Positions 46,985 to 56,523 of a stretch of 64,000 nucleotides of DNA are shown here, in pieces. The position numbers were made by a program, and so were the translations under genes. Under the pieces are notes generated by a model. It had not been told where the DNA came from, searched no databases, and was given only the letters and a program-made list of their open reading frames with translations. The DNA comes from Pseudomonas lactis (GTDB lineage: Bacteria; Pseudomonadota; Gammaproteobacteria; Pseudomonadales; Pseudomonadaceae). The first letter of the stretch is position 1; every line of letters starts with the position of its first letter. The stretch covers positions 186,001-250,000 of the forward strand of contig NZ_JYLO01000003.1 in NCBI RefSeq assembly GCF_001439845.1, in the 5' to 3' direction.

Positions 46985-47994
46985 GGGGATTGAGTCGAGC
47001 CGCGGATAATCAGCTCGGGTAAAAAATCCAGGGTGCGGGTGGGGGCGGTATCGCCGCGCAGGCGCTTGAGCAAACAGTCGAAGGCGCTGGCGCCAATCGC
47101 TTGCGTCGGTTGGGCGAGGGCGGTGATGCCGTTGCCCACCAGCGGGTACCAGTCCAGGTCATCCAGGGCGATCAAGCCCACCTCGCCGAACAGGTCACAG
47201 CCCAGGGCCTTGAGTGCACGGGTGCAGGCCAGTGCTGCCACGCCGTTGGCGCAAAACAGTGCCTTGGGGCCGGGGTTGGCGAGAAAGGTTTGCAGCCGGT
47301 TTTCCAGTTCGCCATCCAGTTCAACGACGGAGCCTTTCAACGCCGGGCGCTTAGCAATCTCGATGTTGAAACTCGCCAGGCGTTCCAGGCGTGAACTGGT
47401 GCCGTCGGTGGTTTCGCTCACCAGCAGCACCTCGCGGTAACCCTGCTGTTCCAGATGGTCCATCGCCATACGCACTGCCGCCGGGTTATCCAGCCCCACC
47501 AGGTCGCTGTGCAAGGGCTCGACCTTGCGGTCCACCAGCACCAGGGGCATTTCCCGTTGCAGTTCCAGCAGTTGGTCGAGGTGATGGCCCAGGGTGTTCA
47601 CGATCAAGCCTTCGATGTTGTACGAGCGCAGCGCTGCCAGGTGTTGGCGCTCCTGCTCGTCATCGCGGTCGGTGTTGCATACCACCAGGCTGTAGCCGTG
47701 CTGGCGGCACGCGGTTTCGACGCCGTGCATCACCGCAATGGAGTAGGGGTTGCGGATATCCGCCACCAGCATGCCGATCAGGCGCGTGCGCCCACGCTTG
47801 AGGCCACGGGCCATCTGGTTGGGGCGATAACCGAGTTCGTCGATGGCCTGTTCGATGCGCAGCGCGATGGCGTCCGAGAGCAGGGCGCGGTCATCGCCGA
47901 TAAAGCGCGACACGCTGGCCTTGGACACGCCGGCGCGCTTGGCGACGTCGAGCATGGTCACGCGGCTGCGCTGGGCAGCGGAAAATGAAGTCAC
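46933..47994 (-). CDS. ptxS: LacI-family repressor PtxS of 2-ketogluconate genes
   Basis: The product has 353 residues from GTG 47994, preceded by AAAGG. The LacI helix-turn-helix and hinge are VTMLDVAKRAGVSKASVSRF and ELGYRPNQMARGLKRGRTRL; the ligand domain has IGMLVADIRNPYSIAVMHGV and GLIALDDLDWYPLVGNGITA. PtxS binds TGAAACCGGTTTCA and is released by 2-ketogluconate. One site lies 36 bases upstream of its own start and another before kguE. The C-terminal tail SPVGAGLLAKAVCQPLPS is encoded by a REPIN and is probably not part of the ancestral protein. Confidence 0.93.
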   Translation of the reverse strand: MTSFSAAQRSRVTMLDVAKRAGVSKASVSRFIGDDRALLSDAIALRIEQAIDELGYRPNQMARGLKRGRTRLIGMLVADIRNPYSIAVMHGVETACRQHGYSLVVCNTDRDDEQERQHLAALRSYNIEGLIVNTLGHHLDQLLELQREMPLVLVDRKVEPLHSDLVGLDNPAAVRMAMDHLEQQGYREVLLVSETTDGTSSRLERLASFNIEIAKRPALKGSVVELDGELENRLQTFLANPGPKALFCANGVAALACTRALKALGCDLFGEVGLIALDDLDWYPLVGNGITALAQPTQAIGASAFDCLLKRLRGDTAPTRTLDFLPELIIRGSTQSPVGAGLLAKAVCQPLPS

Positions 47995-48029
47995 GGTAAA
48001 GCCTTTCTTATTGGAGTTTGGGGTTGCGC

Positions 48030-48043
48030 TGAAACCGGTTTCA
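48030..48043 (-). promoter_or_regulatory. PtxS operator before ptxS
   Basis: A second perfect TGAAACCGGTTTCA palindrome, 36 bases upstream of the ptxS GTG, implies autoregulation. Confidence 0.92.
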
Positions 48044-48237
48044 GGGAACACCAAGTCCAAGAAGCCGTCAAGCTAATCTTCGCTATGGGCACGCAGCAAC
48101 GCTTGGATAAAACCGACGAATGGGACCCGCAACCTGTTAATTCTGACAGTTCCCAAAAAGAAGGGGCTGGCGTTTACTTTCTCACAACGTGATGGGTGGA
48201 AGCGCTCCAGGAACTCATCATCGAAAGAGGAAAGAGT

Positions 48238-50229
48238 ATGTCCATTTCAACATTGACTCATATTTCTGGAGCGCGCATTGGCGGCGTACTTGCGCTGGGA
48301 CCCATGGACATTCCGGGTGTCGACCCTCTCGACCCCAACGGTCTTGTACCGGTTTCACTGACGCTTGCGCCCCTATTGGTCAGGATACCTATGTGGCTCC
48401 CGGCCCCAGAGCCGCTGGATACCCCCCACAGAGTGCAACTTCTCTGGTTGCGAGACGGTATTGAAAGACAGGCCGACCTGAAACTGATTGATGCTCCACC
48501 GCCGCCGCTGCCTGCATTTGTGCAAATGCATGTGCCATTGGCCATGCTTCGAGAGCGTTCAGGCTCGGTGGAGCTTTATTATCGTGTGACAGACTCGGAG
48601 GGGCAGACCAGCGAGCTTGATCCGAAGGTCACGTTAACTATTGATTTGGAATCACCAGAACTGCTCAGGCCGGATGACCAACTCAGTTTTGTGAGTCCGC
48701 CCACCACGGGTGTCGATGAGGCCTACTTGGCGGGCAATGACCCGGTGCGCTTCAATGTTCCGCCTTATCGAGGGCGAGAGCGCAATGATCGCATTGAAAT
48801 GGTTCTATCCAACAGCCCGAACCCAGCTGCCGCTGCGCCTGACGGTGACTATGTACTGGTAAACACTTCGGACCCGCTGATCTGCGAGTTACCGGCTGCC
48901 GGATTTCGTCGCCTGAACAACGGGCAAGCCTACATCTTTTACCAAGTATTCGACGAGGCTGGTAATTTCAGTACGCGTAGCGCCGGCTTACCCTTTGTGT
49001 TGGACCTGATCGCGGGCCCAGGCGTACCTCTACCTGCGCCTACTGTCATGCCGCCAGCCTATGACGACACTCTCATCAAGCGAGATGACGCGCGAGCTGG
49101 AGTGGTGGTGCTGGTTCCCCCCTATGCCAATTGGGCCGCGGGTGATCAATGTCGGGTTTATTGGAACGAACGGCCGGTGCCGGATGTCCCGGTGTCAGAT
49201 GGCGTCGAAACACAGGTACCCATTCCTTGGTCCATCCTGAGGGGGCCATTGCCTGTCTTGGTGGCAGAAGAGATCCGGATACGTTACGAGATTATCCGTG
49301 GTCTGGTGAGCTACCCCTCATTTGGGCGGCGTATCAGGCAGGACTTCACCGTGGCGGGGCAAGACCATGCGGGAGCGCCCGCATTGCTTAACCCTACTTT
49401 GCCGTTGGCTGAAGTGCGCGGGTTGGTGTCAGATGAGGCCAATTTGGTTGACCTTAGAGACAAGGATGTTGGCGCTCGTGCCCGTGTGTTTCTCTATGAC
49501 GACCCCCAGCCAGGCCAAGTGTTGCGGTTCTTCTGGAATGGCATCGGGCCGGTGGCGACCAAGACTGTCCAAGTCGGGGAGGTCGCTGGCCAACTGGTAT
49601 TCTCCAGCGTTATTCCTTGGGGCGTCATGGAGGGCATCATTAACTCGTCGTTGCCTGTGCATTACACCACCGATAACGGGGTTAACCAGCAACAGTCCAG
49701 AAATACTGAAGTTGATGTGAATACGGGGCCGCTGCTCAGCTTTCCTACTCCGGTTATTCAGCACACGCTTGTCGGTGGCACGGGTACGTTTCTGACGTGT
49801 TGCTCATCCCCGGAGATATTTGCAGGTGTTCGTTGGAAAGTCGTTTCCCATGGCGATTTTCAAGTGAACGACGAAGTGCGATTTTTTACCCATGGCTACA
49901 ACAACAATGGTTGGGTGGATCCCATTGTGCAAGACAGTAGGTTTACTCAAAGCAAGACCTTTGATACGCCAGCGGATTTAGTCAATGGGTTGGATTTTAC
50001 GGTCATGCCCTTCGATCCAGTGGTGTATTCGTTGCGCCTTCAGAGTACTGCGGTCGCCTGGTATGAGGTGTGGCGCGGTAGAAGCAAAATCGGAGAGTCG
50101 ATCCTGCGGCGTTTCAGGGTTGATCTGGCTTATCCCGCGGGTGGGTTCTGCCAGGCAGGCGATGTCGTTCATTGCACAAGTGACGGTGTGCCCTCGCTGA
50201 TAAGAAATGATTGTGTCGATTCAAACTAA
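48238..50229 (+). CDS. Large Ig-like repeat protein of unknown function (first of a pair)
   Basis: The product has 663 residues from ATG 48238, preceded by AGAGGAAAGAG. It lacks a signal peptide and membrane segments. It appears to be a string of beta-sandwich modules. Two clear copies share a pattern of a strand such as DQCRVYWNERPVPDVPV or QVLRFFWNGIGPVATKT, then IPW, then a strand such as IRIRYEIIRG or LPVHYTTDNGVNQQQSRN (about residues 285-375 and 405-500). A module with VELYYRVTDSEGQTSELDP is near 110-130. Three cysteines cluster near the C-terminus. The next gene is of the same type. Such proteins are frequent in plant-associated Pseudomonas, often unannotated. The codon use looks more AT-rich than neighbouring core genes. 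Confidence 0.8.
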   Translation: MSISTLTHISGARIGGVLALGPMDIPGVDPLDPNGLVPVSLTLAPLLVRIPMWLPAPEPLDTPHRVQLLWLRDGIERQADLKLIDAPPPPLPAFVQMHVPLAMLRERSGSVELYYRVTDSEGQTSELDPKVTLTIDLESPELLRPDDQLSFVSPPTTGVDEAYLAGNDPVRFNVPPYRGRERNDRIEMVLSNSPNPAAAAPDGDYVLVNTSDPLICELPAAGFRRLNNGQAYIFYQVFDEAGNFSTRSAGLPFVLDLIAGPGVPLPAPTVMPPAYDDTLIKRDDARAGVVVLVPPYANWAAGDQCRVYWNERPVPDVPVSDGVETQVPIPWSILRGPLPVLVAEEIRIRYEIIRGLVSYPSFGRRIRQDFTVAGQDHAGAPALLNPTLPLAEVRGLVSDEANLVDLRDKDVGARARVFLYDDPQPGQVLRFFWNGIGPVATKTVQVGEVAGQLVFSSVIPWGVMEGIINSSLPVHYTTDNGVNQQQSRNTEVDVNTGPLLSFPTPVIQHTLVGGTGTFLTCCSSPEIFAGVRWKVVSHGDFQVNDEVRFFTHGYNNNGWVDPIVQDSRFTQSKTFDTPADLVNGLDFTVMPFDPVVYSLRLQSTAVAWYEVWRGRSKIGESILRRFRVDLAYPAGGFCQAGDVVHCTSDGVPSLIRNDCVDSN

Positions 50230-50360
50230 ATTAGTACTCGAAACGTGCGGCGAGTAAGCGATGGTTTTAATGGCTGAAGCGGTGTGAAAACCTAATAGGG
50301 TTAAACGAATAGTTTATTGCTGTTGTTCGTCGCCCACCTTGTGAATGTTGGAGGTTAATG

Positions 50361-52430
50361 ATGGACAAAAAGACGCGAGACTATTTTGCCAAGCTCAATC
50401 CAGATGGAGAGTCACCGCCGGCTATCTTGTCGGAGTTGCCGCCGGCAGAATTCGATATTGTTCCTGGTTACCCAGGGCTAATTTATCGGGAGCAGGCGTT
50501 GGCCGAGCAAATGGAGTTGCGTATACCTCGCTGGGAAGATTACAGCTCCGACCCGGCACTTCCTGATATTGTTTATGTGTTTATAAAGCCGGTAGATGAC
50601 GCTGAGTATGAGGGCCCGTTCCTCACGTTCGAACACAACTTTGACGCCACTTTGCCAGAATTGTTTGTCACCACCAATATCGCCCGAGGCCGACGTCCGC
50701 CTGGCCACTGGGATATTAAGTATGAGGTATATATCCGCCGTGTTCCGAACTTAAGTGAATCATTTTCGACGCGGCTGATTGTCGACACTGAAGCACCCTA
50801 TGCAAAATCTCCAATCCTTTTTCCGCCCCCGCCTATTGTCCCGGCAGGCGTGACGTTGCCTATCGACGAAGCCGATTTCCCGGCCGCCCCCAATGATCGG
50901 TTGTTTTTGTCAATTCCGGACTATGTTGCCGATGGACGTGAGCCGGGCGACACGATACGAGCGTTCTACAACGATTCAGACACGCCCTATGCCGTTGACA
51001 CAGCCTCCAGCGACGTGGATTGGCCTGTGACGGACTTGAGGTTCCCATTGCCCAAGAGTGTTGTCGAGGCAGGACCTGATGGTTACGTTGCGATTCGATA
51101 TCAGCTATTGGACGCAGCTCGCAATCCCAGTCAGTTGTCCTCGGCTTTGCGGTTGGATGTAGCCTTGCTGTCGGCACCGACCAACCTGAAACAACCCTTG
51201 ATCGGCAGGGCATTCCCTGGAGATAACCTGTTTGACCGAGTCGATGCGTCCATTGACCAGGGAATGATTGTGCGCATCTCCGAGTATCAGCATTTTGAGC
51301 GGGGAAATGACGGTGATATTTTTGACCTGACACTTTCGACCAGCATTGCGACTGAAACCATTCCCGGCACTTCGTTGGGCAGTACAAGCTTTCCAGTGCC
51401 TATCACTGTTCCCATTCATATTCTGCAAAGCCTGTATGGCGCGTCGACGGGCGACTTGCCGCTGACGGTCACTTATGTTGTCAGACGTCGGTCCGTCACT
51501 TACCCCGCGGCGCCGTCGACGGTCATCAACTTGAATTTGCACGTAGTCGGCCCCGCCCCTACCAATCCTCCAGACCTGACAAACGCCGACCTCTACCCCG
51601 TTGTTATCAAGGGGGTAGACGCTGGTGGGGTGGAAGGGAATGACAACGAACTCTTGCCTGCACACGCCAATCGGCCCGCCAATGCCCACATCACGTTGTG
51701 GGATGCAAGCCCGACCCCGGACGCCGAGGACTTTGTCATTCGGCTTTACTACGAGGGAGACCTCGTCGCCACTCGGCCAATTACGGGGGGCGTGGCAGGC
51801 GATCCGGTCACTCCGCCGCTACAGATTCCATGGGCGATTATCGCCAAGCATGGCAACGCGCCGCCTCTGAAACAGGTGTATTACACCATCGGTACGGCAA
51901 CCGGTACGAATCGGCAGGAGTCTGAGGTCACGTCGGTTGATGTACAGGCCAATGTTCAGTCCCTTGCCATGCCAGAGGTCCGAAACCTAGAGTTGATTGG
52001 CGGTCCTCCAGGCGTGATCAACTGCAATACCGTCAGGCCTTTGAATGCGAATGGGAATATCACGGTTTTTATTCCGCCGTCGCGCTTCTTCGAGGAGTTC
52101 ATGGTGGTGCGTGTGGACTGGAAGGGCTATAGCGACAATACCGGTACGACTGAGGTGCCCGCCGCAGCGGGGTTTACAAACTCCCCGGCGTTGACTCCGC
52201 TTATGATTTCGCAGGGGTTTGAAGTGACCCTGGGGCCTTTCTCAACCATTATGAAATTGATTCAGCCTCACCAAGGCACACGTCTCATGGGTGCGGCAAG
52301 GATCAATTACACCATTCAATTGCCAACTGGGCCTTTGACATCGAGTGACGCTCTGCATTTGTCACGCTCGATCAAATCCGGCGCCTCTCCCACCTACTGC
52401 GACAACACGCCGGTACCCGCGGCGCCCTGA
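50361..52430 (+). CDS. Large Ig-like repeat protein of unknown function (second of a pair)
   Basis: The 689-residue product starts at ATG 50361, with GGAGG six bases before; ATG 50358 is too close to it. There is no signal peptide. It shares the layout of the upstream protein: repeated modules of strands with IRAFYNDSDTPYAVDTA, FVIRLYYEGDLVATRPI, LQIPWAIIAKHGN and VYYTIGTATGTNRQESE, and an N-terminal region with IPRWEDYSSDPALPD. The pair is separated by 131 bases. A perfect 11-base hairpin lies 16 bases after the stop. Function unknown; a surface or secreted adhesin-like role is only a guess. Confidence 0.8.
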   Translation: MDKKTRDYFAKLNPDGESPPAILSELPPAEFDIVPGYPGLIYREQALAEQMELRIPRWEDYSSDPALPDIVYVFIKPVDDAEYEGPFLTFEHNFDATLPELFVTTNIARGRRPPGHWDIKYEVYIRRVPNLSESFSTRLIVDTEAPYAKSPILFPPPPIVPAGVTLPIDEADFPAAPNDRLFLSIPDYVADGREPGDTIRAFYNDSDTPYAVDTASSDVDWPVTDLRFPLPKSVVEAGPDGYVAIRYQLLDAARNPSQLSSALRLDVALLSAPTNLKQPLIGRAFPGDNLFDRVDASIDQGMIVRISEYQHFERGNDGDIFDLTLSTSIATETIPGTSLGSTSFPVPITVPIHILQSLYGASTGDLPLTVTYVVRRRSVTYPAAPSTVINLNLHVVGPAPTNPPDLTNADLYPVVIKGVDAGGVEGNDNELLPAHANRPANAHITLWDASPTPDAEDFVIRLYYEGDLVATRPITGGVAGDPVTPPLQIPWAIIAKHGNAPPLKQVYYTIGTATGTNRQESEVTSVDVQANVQSLAMPEVRNLELIGGPPGVINCNTVRPLNANGNITVFIPPSRFFEEFMVVRVDWKGYSDNTGTTEVPAAAGFTNSPALTPLMISQGFEVTLGPFSTIMKLIQPHQGTRLMGAARINYTIQLPTGPLTSSDALHLSRSIKSGASPTYCDNTPVPAAP

Positions 52431-52446
52431 ATGGTTGCGGCAACGG

Positions 52447-52471
52447 CCAGGGAGCAGCAGCTGCTCCCTGG
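52447..52471 (+). terminator. Hairpin after the Ig-like gene pair
   Basis: CCAGGGAGCAG and CTGCTCCCTGG form an 11-base perfect stem with a 3-base loop. No T run follows, so this is a probable but incomplete rho-independent terminator. Confidence 0.6.
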
Positions 52472-52647
52472 ATCCACATATATTCTCACCCTATTTGTCG
52501 ACATTGAAACTGTCGACTTAAGACTAATCCTACATAAACAGGGAACGCCTCTGGGTAGTTTGGGCACCGCTTGATTGGCATGGTTCCGCGCTTTTGGTAC
52601 CGGCCAATTTCTTCAATCGGAAATGCCAAACCCAGAGGGTGGTCCTG

Positions 52648-54912
52648 ATGTCGTCAATATTCAATTTTAAACTCAACCCGTTAAGCTTCGCTTTGAAGGC
52701 AAACGCGGTCTCTTTAGTGGTGCTGATGTCGGGTATAGCCGAAGCGCGAGTGGTTACCGGGCCGAATGAAACCGTCCGGCCTGGCCCTCCGCCTGACAGC
52801 TTCGAATTGAAGCCCGGCTCAGGCCTCACCGTGGAAGGTGCCACTACCAAACAAATCCGTGCACAGTCTGCGAACTTGACCGTTAACCCAGGCAGCAAAA
52901 CCCAAGACATCACGGCATTCAATTCGAACGTGAATATTGATGGCGCCGAGATCACTGCGCGGGCGACACAACCGGCAGCAGTGTTCATGAGTGGCGGGAC
53001 GCTGTCACTCAAGAACAGCACACTTACCCACACTAATGGCACCGGCCTGGTCGTTTCTCGTCCGATTGGCAGTGACGAGGGGGCGATTGCCTCGGTATTC
53101 AACAGCAGCATCACCGGCACCACGCGTGGCGTCAGTGTAGGTGGTAACAGCGCGTTGGCGCTCTACCAAACCGACGTTGCAGGTACGGGCGAAAATGGCG
53201 TGGGCCTGTATCTGTTCGGTCAAGCCATTGCGATCGATAGCTCCATCACCGGTGAGCTCAATGGCGTGCGGATGGATATGGACCGCAGCCCCGAGGTGCC
53301 AGCTGCATTGATACTTGATGGCTCATACGTAGAAGGGAAAGCGGGCGCAGCCATTCTGGTCGAAAGCTCGAAGGCGGGTACACCGGCTAATGCAACTATA
53401 GATGTGCGCAACGGTGCCACCCTCAAGGGCGGCAACGGCAACATCCTCGAAGTTACCGGCGGCTCCTTCGCCAACATGAATGTCGACGGCAGTACCTTGT
53501 TCGGTGACGTCGTGGTCGAGGAGGGCAGCACCGCCACGTTGCAGCTCAACAACGGCTCGTGGTTGACCGGCCAGCTGAAAAACGTGGCCGAGTTAAGCGT
53601 GAACAACGCCTCCCACTGGGCACTGGTGGGTGACAGCGAAGTCGGCGACCTGAAAATGGCGGGTGGCAGCGTGCATTTTGGTGGGCCTAATGAGTTCTAC
53701 CGGTTGGATGTCGACAGCCTGTCGGGCGATGGCACGTTCGTGATGCACACGGACTTTGGCAGCGGCCAGACCGACTTGCTCGCCGTTAATGGCATCGCCG
53801 AAGGTAACCACAGCCTGTTGCTGGCGGCCACGGGGTCAGAGTTGGCGACGGCCGAGCCGATACGCGTGGTCAGCACCGAGGGCGGGGATGCGCAGTTTGC
53901 CCTGGTCGGTGGATCGGTTGACGCAGGTGCCTACAGCTACGGGCTCAAGCAGGAAGATACCGACTGGTACCTGGACCCTAACCGTCGCGGCACCAGCAAC
54001 AGCACCAAAGCGGTAATGGCGTTGTTCAACACCTCGCCCACGGTGTTGTACGGCGAGATGACCTTGTTGCGTACCCGCATGGGTGAGCTGCGCTTCAGCC
54101 AAGGCAACAACGAAGGTTTCTGGATGCGTGGCTACGGCAACAAGTACGAGGTCAGCGGCAATCAGGATGGTGGTGGCTACACGCAGAACCAGCGCGGCTT
54201 TACCTTGGGTATCGACACGCCGCTGTACGGTGGCGACGGGCAGTGGGTAGCCGGTGTGATGGCCGGTCACAGTACGTCCGATATCGACCTCAACCGTTCC
54301 GGTGGCGGTACGGTCGACAGCTACTACGTGGGCGGTTATGCCACGTGGCTCGATGACGAGAGCGGCCTGTATTTCGACGGTGTGGTCAAGCTCAACCGCT
54401 TGCATAACGAAGTCAACGTGAGCATGAGCGACGGCAAGAAAGCCAAGGGCAACTACACCCAGAACGCCGTGGGGGCTTCGGTGGAAGTGGGTCGGCATAT
54501 CAAGCTCGATGACGGTTACTTCGTTGAACCCTACGGGCAACTCAACGCGGCGATCACCCAGGCCCAGAGTTACGATTTGGACAATGGCCTGCACGCCAAA
54601 GGTGACCGTTCGGCCTCGGTCGTGGGCAAGGCAGGCGTGACGGTGGGCAAGAGTATCCAGCTGGACAGCGGTGGTGTGTTGCAACCGTACTTGCGTACTG
54701 CGTTGGCCCATGAGTTCAATCACAACAACAAGGTCACGGTAAACGGCGAGCGCTTCAACAACGATGTATTCGGTTCGCGCATTGAAATGGCCGGTGGTGT
54801 GGCGATGTCGGTGACTCAGAACGTCAAGCTGCATGCGGACCTCGAGCATACACGTGGTAAAACCGTCGACCAGCCATGGGGTGTCAACTTCGGCGTGCGT
54901 TACGACTTTTGA
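52648..54912 (+). CDS. Autotransporter (type Va), pertactin-like passenger
   Basis: The product has 754 residues from ATG 52648, preceded by GAGGGTGG. The extended signal region (about 1-34) ends VVLMSGIAEA. The passenger (35-460) is a pertactin-like beta-helix with repeated short turns, such as GGTLSLKNSTLTHTNGTGLV and GNSALALYQTDVAGTGENG. The C-terminal barrel (about 485-754) has EGFWMRGYGNKYEVSG, GFTLGIDTPLYGGDGQWVAG and ends FGVRYDF with the terminal phenylalanine needed for BAM recognition. The passenger lacks a recognisable protease or lipase motif, so it is more likely an adhesin-like surface protein. A strong terminator follows. Confidence 0.9.
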   Translation: MSSIFNFKLNPLSFALKANAVSLVVLMSGIAEARVVTGPNETVRPGPPPDSFELKPGSGLTVEGATTKQIRAQSANLTVNPGSKTQDITAFNSNVNIDGAEITARATQPAAVFMSGGTLSLKNSTLTHTNGTGLVVSRPIGSDEGAIASVFNSSITGTTRGVSVGGNSALALYQTDVAGTGENGVGLYLFGQAIAIDSSITGELNGVRMDMDRSPEVPAALILDGSYVEGKAGAAILVESSKAGTPANATIDVRNGATLKGGNGNILEVTGGSFANMNVDGSTLFGDVVVEEGSTATLQLNNGSWLTGQLKNVAELSVNNASHWALVGDSEVGDLKMAGGSVHFGGPNEFYRLDVDSLSGDGTFVMHTDFGSGQTDLLAVNGIAEGNHSLLLAATGSELATAEPIRVVSTEGGDAQFALVGGSVDAGAYSYGLKQEDTDWYLDPNRRGTSNSTKAVMALFNTSPTVLYGEMTLLRTRMGELRFSQGNNEGFWMRGYGNKYEVSGNQDGGGYTQNQRGFTLGIDTPLYGGDGQWVAGVMAGHSTSDIDLNRSGGGTVDSYYVGGYATWLDDESGLYFDGVVKLNRLHNEVNVSMSDGKKAKGNYTQNAVGASVEVGRHIKLDDGYFVEPYGQLNAAITQAQSYDLDNGLHAKGDRSASVVGKAGVTVGKSIQLDSGGVLQPYLRTALAHEFNHNNKVTVNGERFNNDVFGSRIEMAGGVAMSVTQNVKLHADLEHTRGKTVDQPWGVNFGVRYDF

Positions 54913-54931
54913 TTCATTCATCCGCCCGAAC

Positions 54932-54958
54932 AGGGGAAGCTAGGCTTCCCCTTTTTTT
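54932..54958 (+). terminator. Rho-independent terminator after the autotransporter
   Basis: AGGGGAAGC and GCTTCCCCT form a 9-base stem with a 3-base loop followed by a T run. This is a strong terminator 20 bases after the stop. Confidence 0.9.
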
Positions 54959-54963
54959 CGCCT

Positions 54964-55557
54964 TCAGATCAGCACACTCAGCCAGGCTGAGCCCAACAGC
55001 AGCAAGGCCATGACTCGGTTGAATGCGCCTACGGTCCTGGGGGAGCGCAAGAGGCGGCTAGACCCGGCACCCAATAAGGCCCAGGCGCCGAGGCAGGGCA
55101 AGGCGATCAGGAAAAACACCAGGGACAGGTACACCACCTGGCGCTGCCCACCCTGGCCAGCGAACACACTGACCACCGCCAGTGCCATCATCCAGGTTTT
55201 GGGGTTGATCAATTGCAGGGCCGCGGCGCCCAACAGGCCCAAGGGTTTTTGCGTGTCATCGGCATTGATGGCCTGGGCTGGCGCCCTGAAGATCTGCCAG
55301 GCCAGGTAACTCAGCCAAGCCACACCGGCCCACTGCATCGCCGTTTGCACGTTGGGCAGTTGCACCAATGACTGACCCACACCGCAACCCACCAGCAGCA
55401 CAATCCCCGATGCCCCAACGCAAGCCCCCATGATGATTGGCAGCGCAGCCTTGAAACCGTAACGGGCGCTGTTGCTGAGCACCAGGATATTGGTCGGGCC
55501 GGGGGTGATGGAGGCGACAAAGGCGAACAGCATGAAAGGCACGAAGGTGGACAGCAT
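54964..55557 (-). CDS. LysE/RhtB-family amino-acid exporter
   Basis: The 197-residue product starts at ATG 55557 after GGAG. Six membrane segments and the family signature ITPGPTNILVLSNSARYGFK (about residues 16-35) identify a LysE/RhtB exporter; LQLINPKTWMMALAVVSVF is a second family block. These proteins export amino acids or related compounds. The gene follows an AraC regulator on the same strand by 54 bases, so the pair may form an operon. Confidence 0.9.
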   Translation of the reverse strand: MLSTFVPFMLFAFVASITPGPTNILVLSNSARYGFKAALPIIMGACVGASGIVLLVGCGVGQSLVQLPNVQTAMQWAGVAWLSYLAWQIFRAPAQAINADDTQKPLGLLGAAALQLINPKTWMMALAVVSVFAGQGGQRQVVYLSLVFFLIALPCLGAWALLGAGSSRLLRSPRTVGAFNRVMALLLLGSAWLSVLI

Positions 55558-55611
55558 AGCGGGGGACTCCAGTGAACTCTTCAAGGAAGTCCATCTTTAC
55601 AAGCCTGCGGG

Positions 55612-56451
55612 TTACCGGTCTGGAAGATTTGTGCGGCGCTTGCGGTACGCGGCCGGCGTCAGGCCATAAGCACGCATGAACCAGCGCCCCAAATGACTTT
55701 GATCGGCAAAACCCAGGGCCATCGCCACGTCTGCCGGTTGGTCGCCCTTGGCCAATAAATACCGGGCCCGTGCCAGACGCAGTTGCACCAGATACGCGTG
55801 GGGCGGCAGGCCGAAGGCGCTCTTGAAGGCGCGGCTCAGGCGAAAGCGGTCGACGCCGCAGGCCAGTGCGAGTTCATCCATGCCCACGTCCTGATGCAGA
55901 TGGGCGTGCAAGTATTCCCGCGCCTTGTGCGCCACCTGCGGCAAACGTGGGTCATCGCGGTAGCGCATGCGCCAGTAGAGCTGGCCGGTGAGGCGTTCCA
56001 GTAACTGATCCAGCGCGCTTTGCCGCACGATCCGCAATTCACCGTGATGCAAGCTTTGAAACGCGTGGCTTGTGGCCAGAGCCAGGCGCGGATCGATGGC
56101 CAAGGTGCTGGCGAAACTCAGTTGATGATGGGCGGGTGCCTCCTCAAAGACACTGGAAATTTCCCGCTCCAGCCACTGTGGATCGAGGTAGAGCATGCGG
56201 TAAGTGAAGCCGTCGACCGTCGGGGCATTGCCGTCGTGGAGTTCCCCAGGCTCCAGCAGGAACACCTGCCCCGGCACGCTGTCATGGCGCATGCGCCGGC
56301 AGTTGAATTGCTGCACGCCTTGTTCGGTCACGCCTACTAGATAGCTGTCGTGCCAATGGGGGTCATACGCATGGCCTTCGAAATGCGCGCGCAGGGTCTC
56401 GATGCCGGTGTCGGCGTCCTGGGACAGGTCGATCCAATTGCGCGCGGGCAT
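55612..56451 (-). CDS. AraC-family regulator
   Basis: The 279-residue product has an N-terminal AraC cupin (HFEGHAYDPHWHDSYLVGVT, VPGQVFLLEPGELHDGNA) and a C-terminal double helix-turn-helix (LALACGVDRFRLSRAFKSAF, VAMALGFADQSHLGRWFMRA). This resembles the regulators found with LysE exporters. It is 54 bases upstream of the exporter gene on the same strand and probably controls it. Confidence 0.9.
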   Translation of the reverse strand: MPARNWIDLSQDADTGIETLRAHFEGHAYDPHWHDSYLVGVTEQGVQQFNCRRMRHDSVPGQVFLLEPGELHDGNAPTVDGFTYRMLYLDPQWLEREISSVFEEAPAHHQLSFASTLAIDPRLALATSHAFQSLHHGELRIVRQSALDQLLERLTGQLYWRMRYRDDPRLPQVAHKAREYLHAHLHQDVGMDELALACGVDRFRLSRAFKSAFGLPPHAYLVQLRLARARYLLAKGDQPADVAMALGFADQSHLGRWFMRAYGLTPAAYRKRRTNLPDR

Positions 56452-56523
56452 ACAACACCGAGGTTAAAAGTGAAGGGCTATTAGCGGCAGACGCCGGGTG
56501 GGCGTCTAGAAGGTTTGTGCAGT

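Noticed and set aside
53836..54921. 361-residue open frame on the minus strand
   Set aside because: It is antisense to the autotransporter barrel, whose own sequence is clearly coding.
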